Program-made: the position numbers and the translations under genes
The notes under the pieces: generated by a model
What the model was told of the DNA's origin: nothing
The model's input: only the letters and a program-made list of their open reading frames with translations
The model's database searches: none
Shown here: one piece after another, positions 6,387 through 6,431 of the stretch
How the letters are laid out: each line of letters starts with the position of its first letter
Numbering within the stretch: the first letter of the stretch is position 1
Origin: Deltaproteobacteria bacterium
Lineage (GTDB): Bacteria > Desulfobacterota > DSM-4660 > Desulfatiglandales > HGW-15
Length of the DNA stretch: 6,431 bases
Direction: 5' to 3'
NCBI GenBank assembly: GCA_030671095.1
Contig: DAOVAK010000167.1
Coordinates: 1-6,431, forward strand

Positions 6387-6431
6387 AACAGACTTCGAGC
6401 ATAGCTTTTACAGCCGAACGATTTCAGGATT

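Noticed and set aside
6396..6428. Weak promoter-like pair (CTGAAA and TATGCT, 18 bases apart) upstream of padB
   Set aside because: Both boxes are poor matches and such pairs arise often by chance; the operon may also begin further upstream.
6408..6431. Possible 3' end of an upstream gene (NPEIVRL then TAA)
   Set aside because: Seven codons at the window edge are too few to support a gene, and other frames are also open.

Overview
The window is one block of six genes, all on the minus strand and transcribed right to left, with almost no spare DNA between them. From the 5' end (right) they are: a molybdopterin (bis-MGD) oxidoreductase catalytic subunit, a four-cluster Fe-S subunit, an eight-helix NrfD/DmsC-type membrane subunit, then the gamma, delta and alpha subunits of a thiamine-diphosphate 2-oxoacid:ferredoxin oxidoreductase. 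The alpha gene is not closed by a stop before the left edge, so its last residues and the genes after it (at least a beta subunit) lie outside.

The best reading is the anaerobic phenylacetate pathway operon padB-padC-padD-padE-padF-padG. PadBCD is the membrane-bound phenylacetyl-CoA:acceptor oxidoreductase, which oxidises the alpha-methylene of phenylacetyl-CoA to phenylglyoxylate (four electrons, to quinone). PadEFGHI is phenylglyoxylate:acceptor oxidoreductase, which decarboxylates phenylglyoxylate to benzoyl-CoA. The families are clear from sequence motifs. The substrate assignment is inferred from gene order, subunit sizes, and the absence of an export signal on the Mo subunit, which fits a CoA-thioester substrate in the cytoplasm. 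The gene order matches the pad order known, from memory, in Thauera/Aromatoleum-type denitrifiers.

Layout on the minus strand: 6371-6431 leader with a strong ribosome binding site; 6370-3695 padB; 42-base gap; 3652-3014 padC; 16-base gap; 2997-2080 padD; 43-base gap; 2036-1473 padE (TTG start); 2-base gap; 1470-1204 padF; 2-base gap; 1201-1 padG (3' partial). The tight E-F-G junctions suggest translational coupling within the second enzyme.

The host looks like an anaerobic bacterium that degrades aromatic compounds. Strong AGGAG-type ribosome binding sites, middling base composition and the oxygen-sensitive Fe-S/Mo enzymes fit, for example, a sulfate-reducing, iron-reducing or syntrophic Desulfobacterota-like organism, but the sequence alone does not fix the taxon. 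I see no tRNA, rRNA, mobile element, CRISPR array, repeat family or convincing terminator. No stretch over 300 bases lacks a gene.
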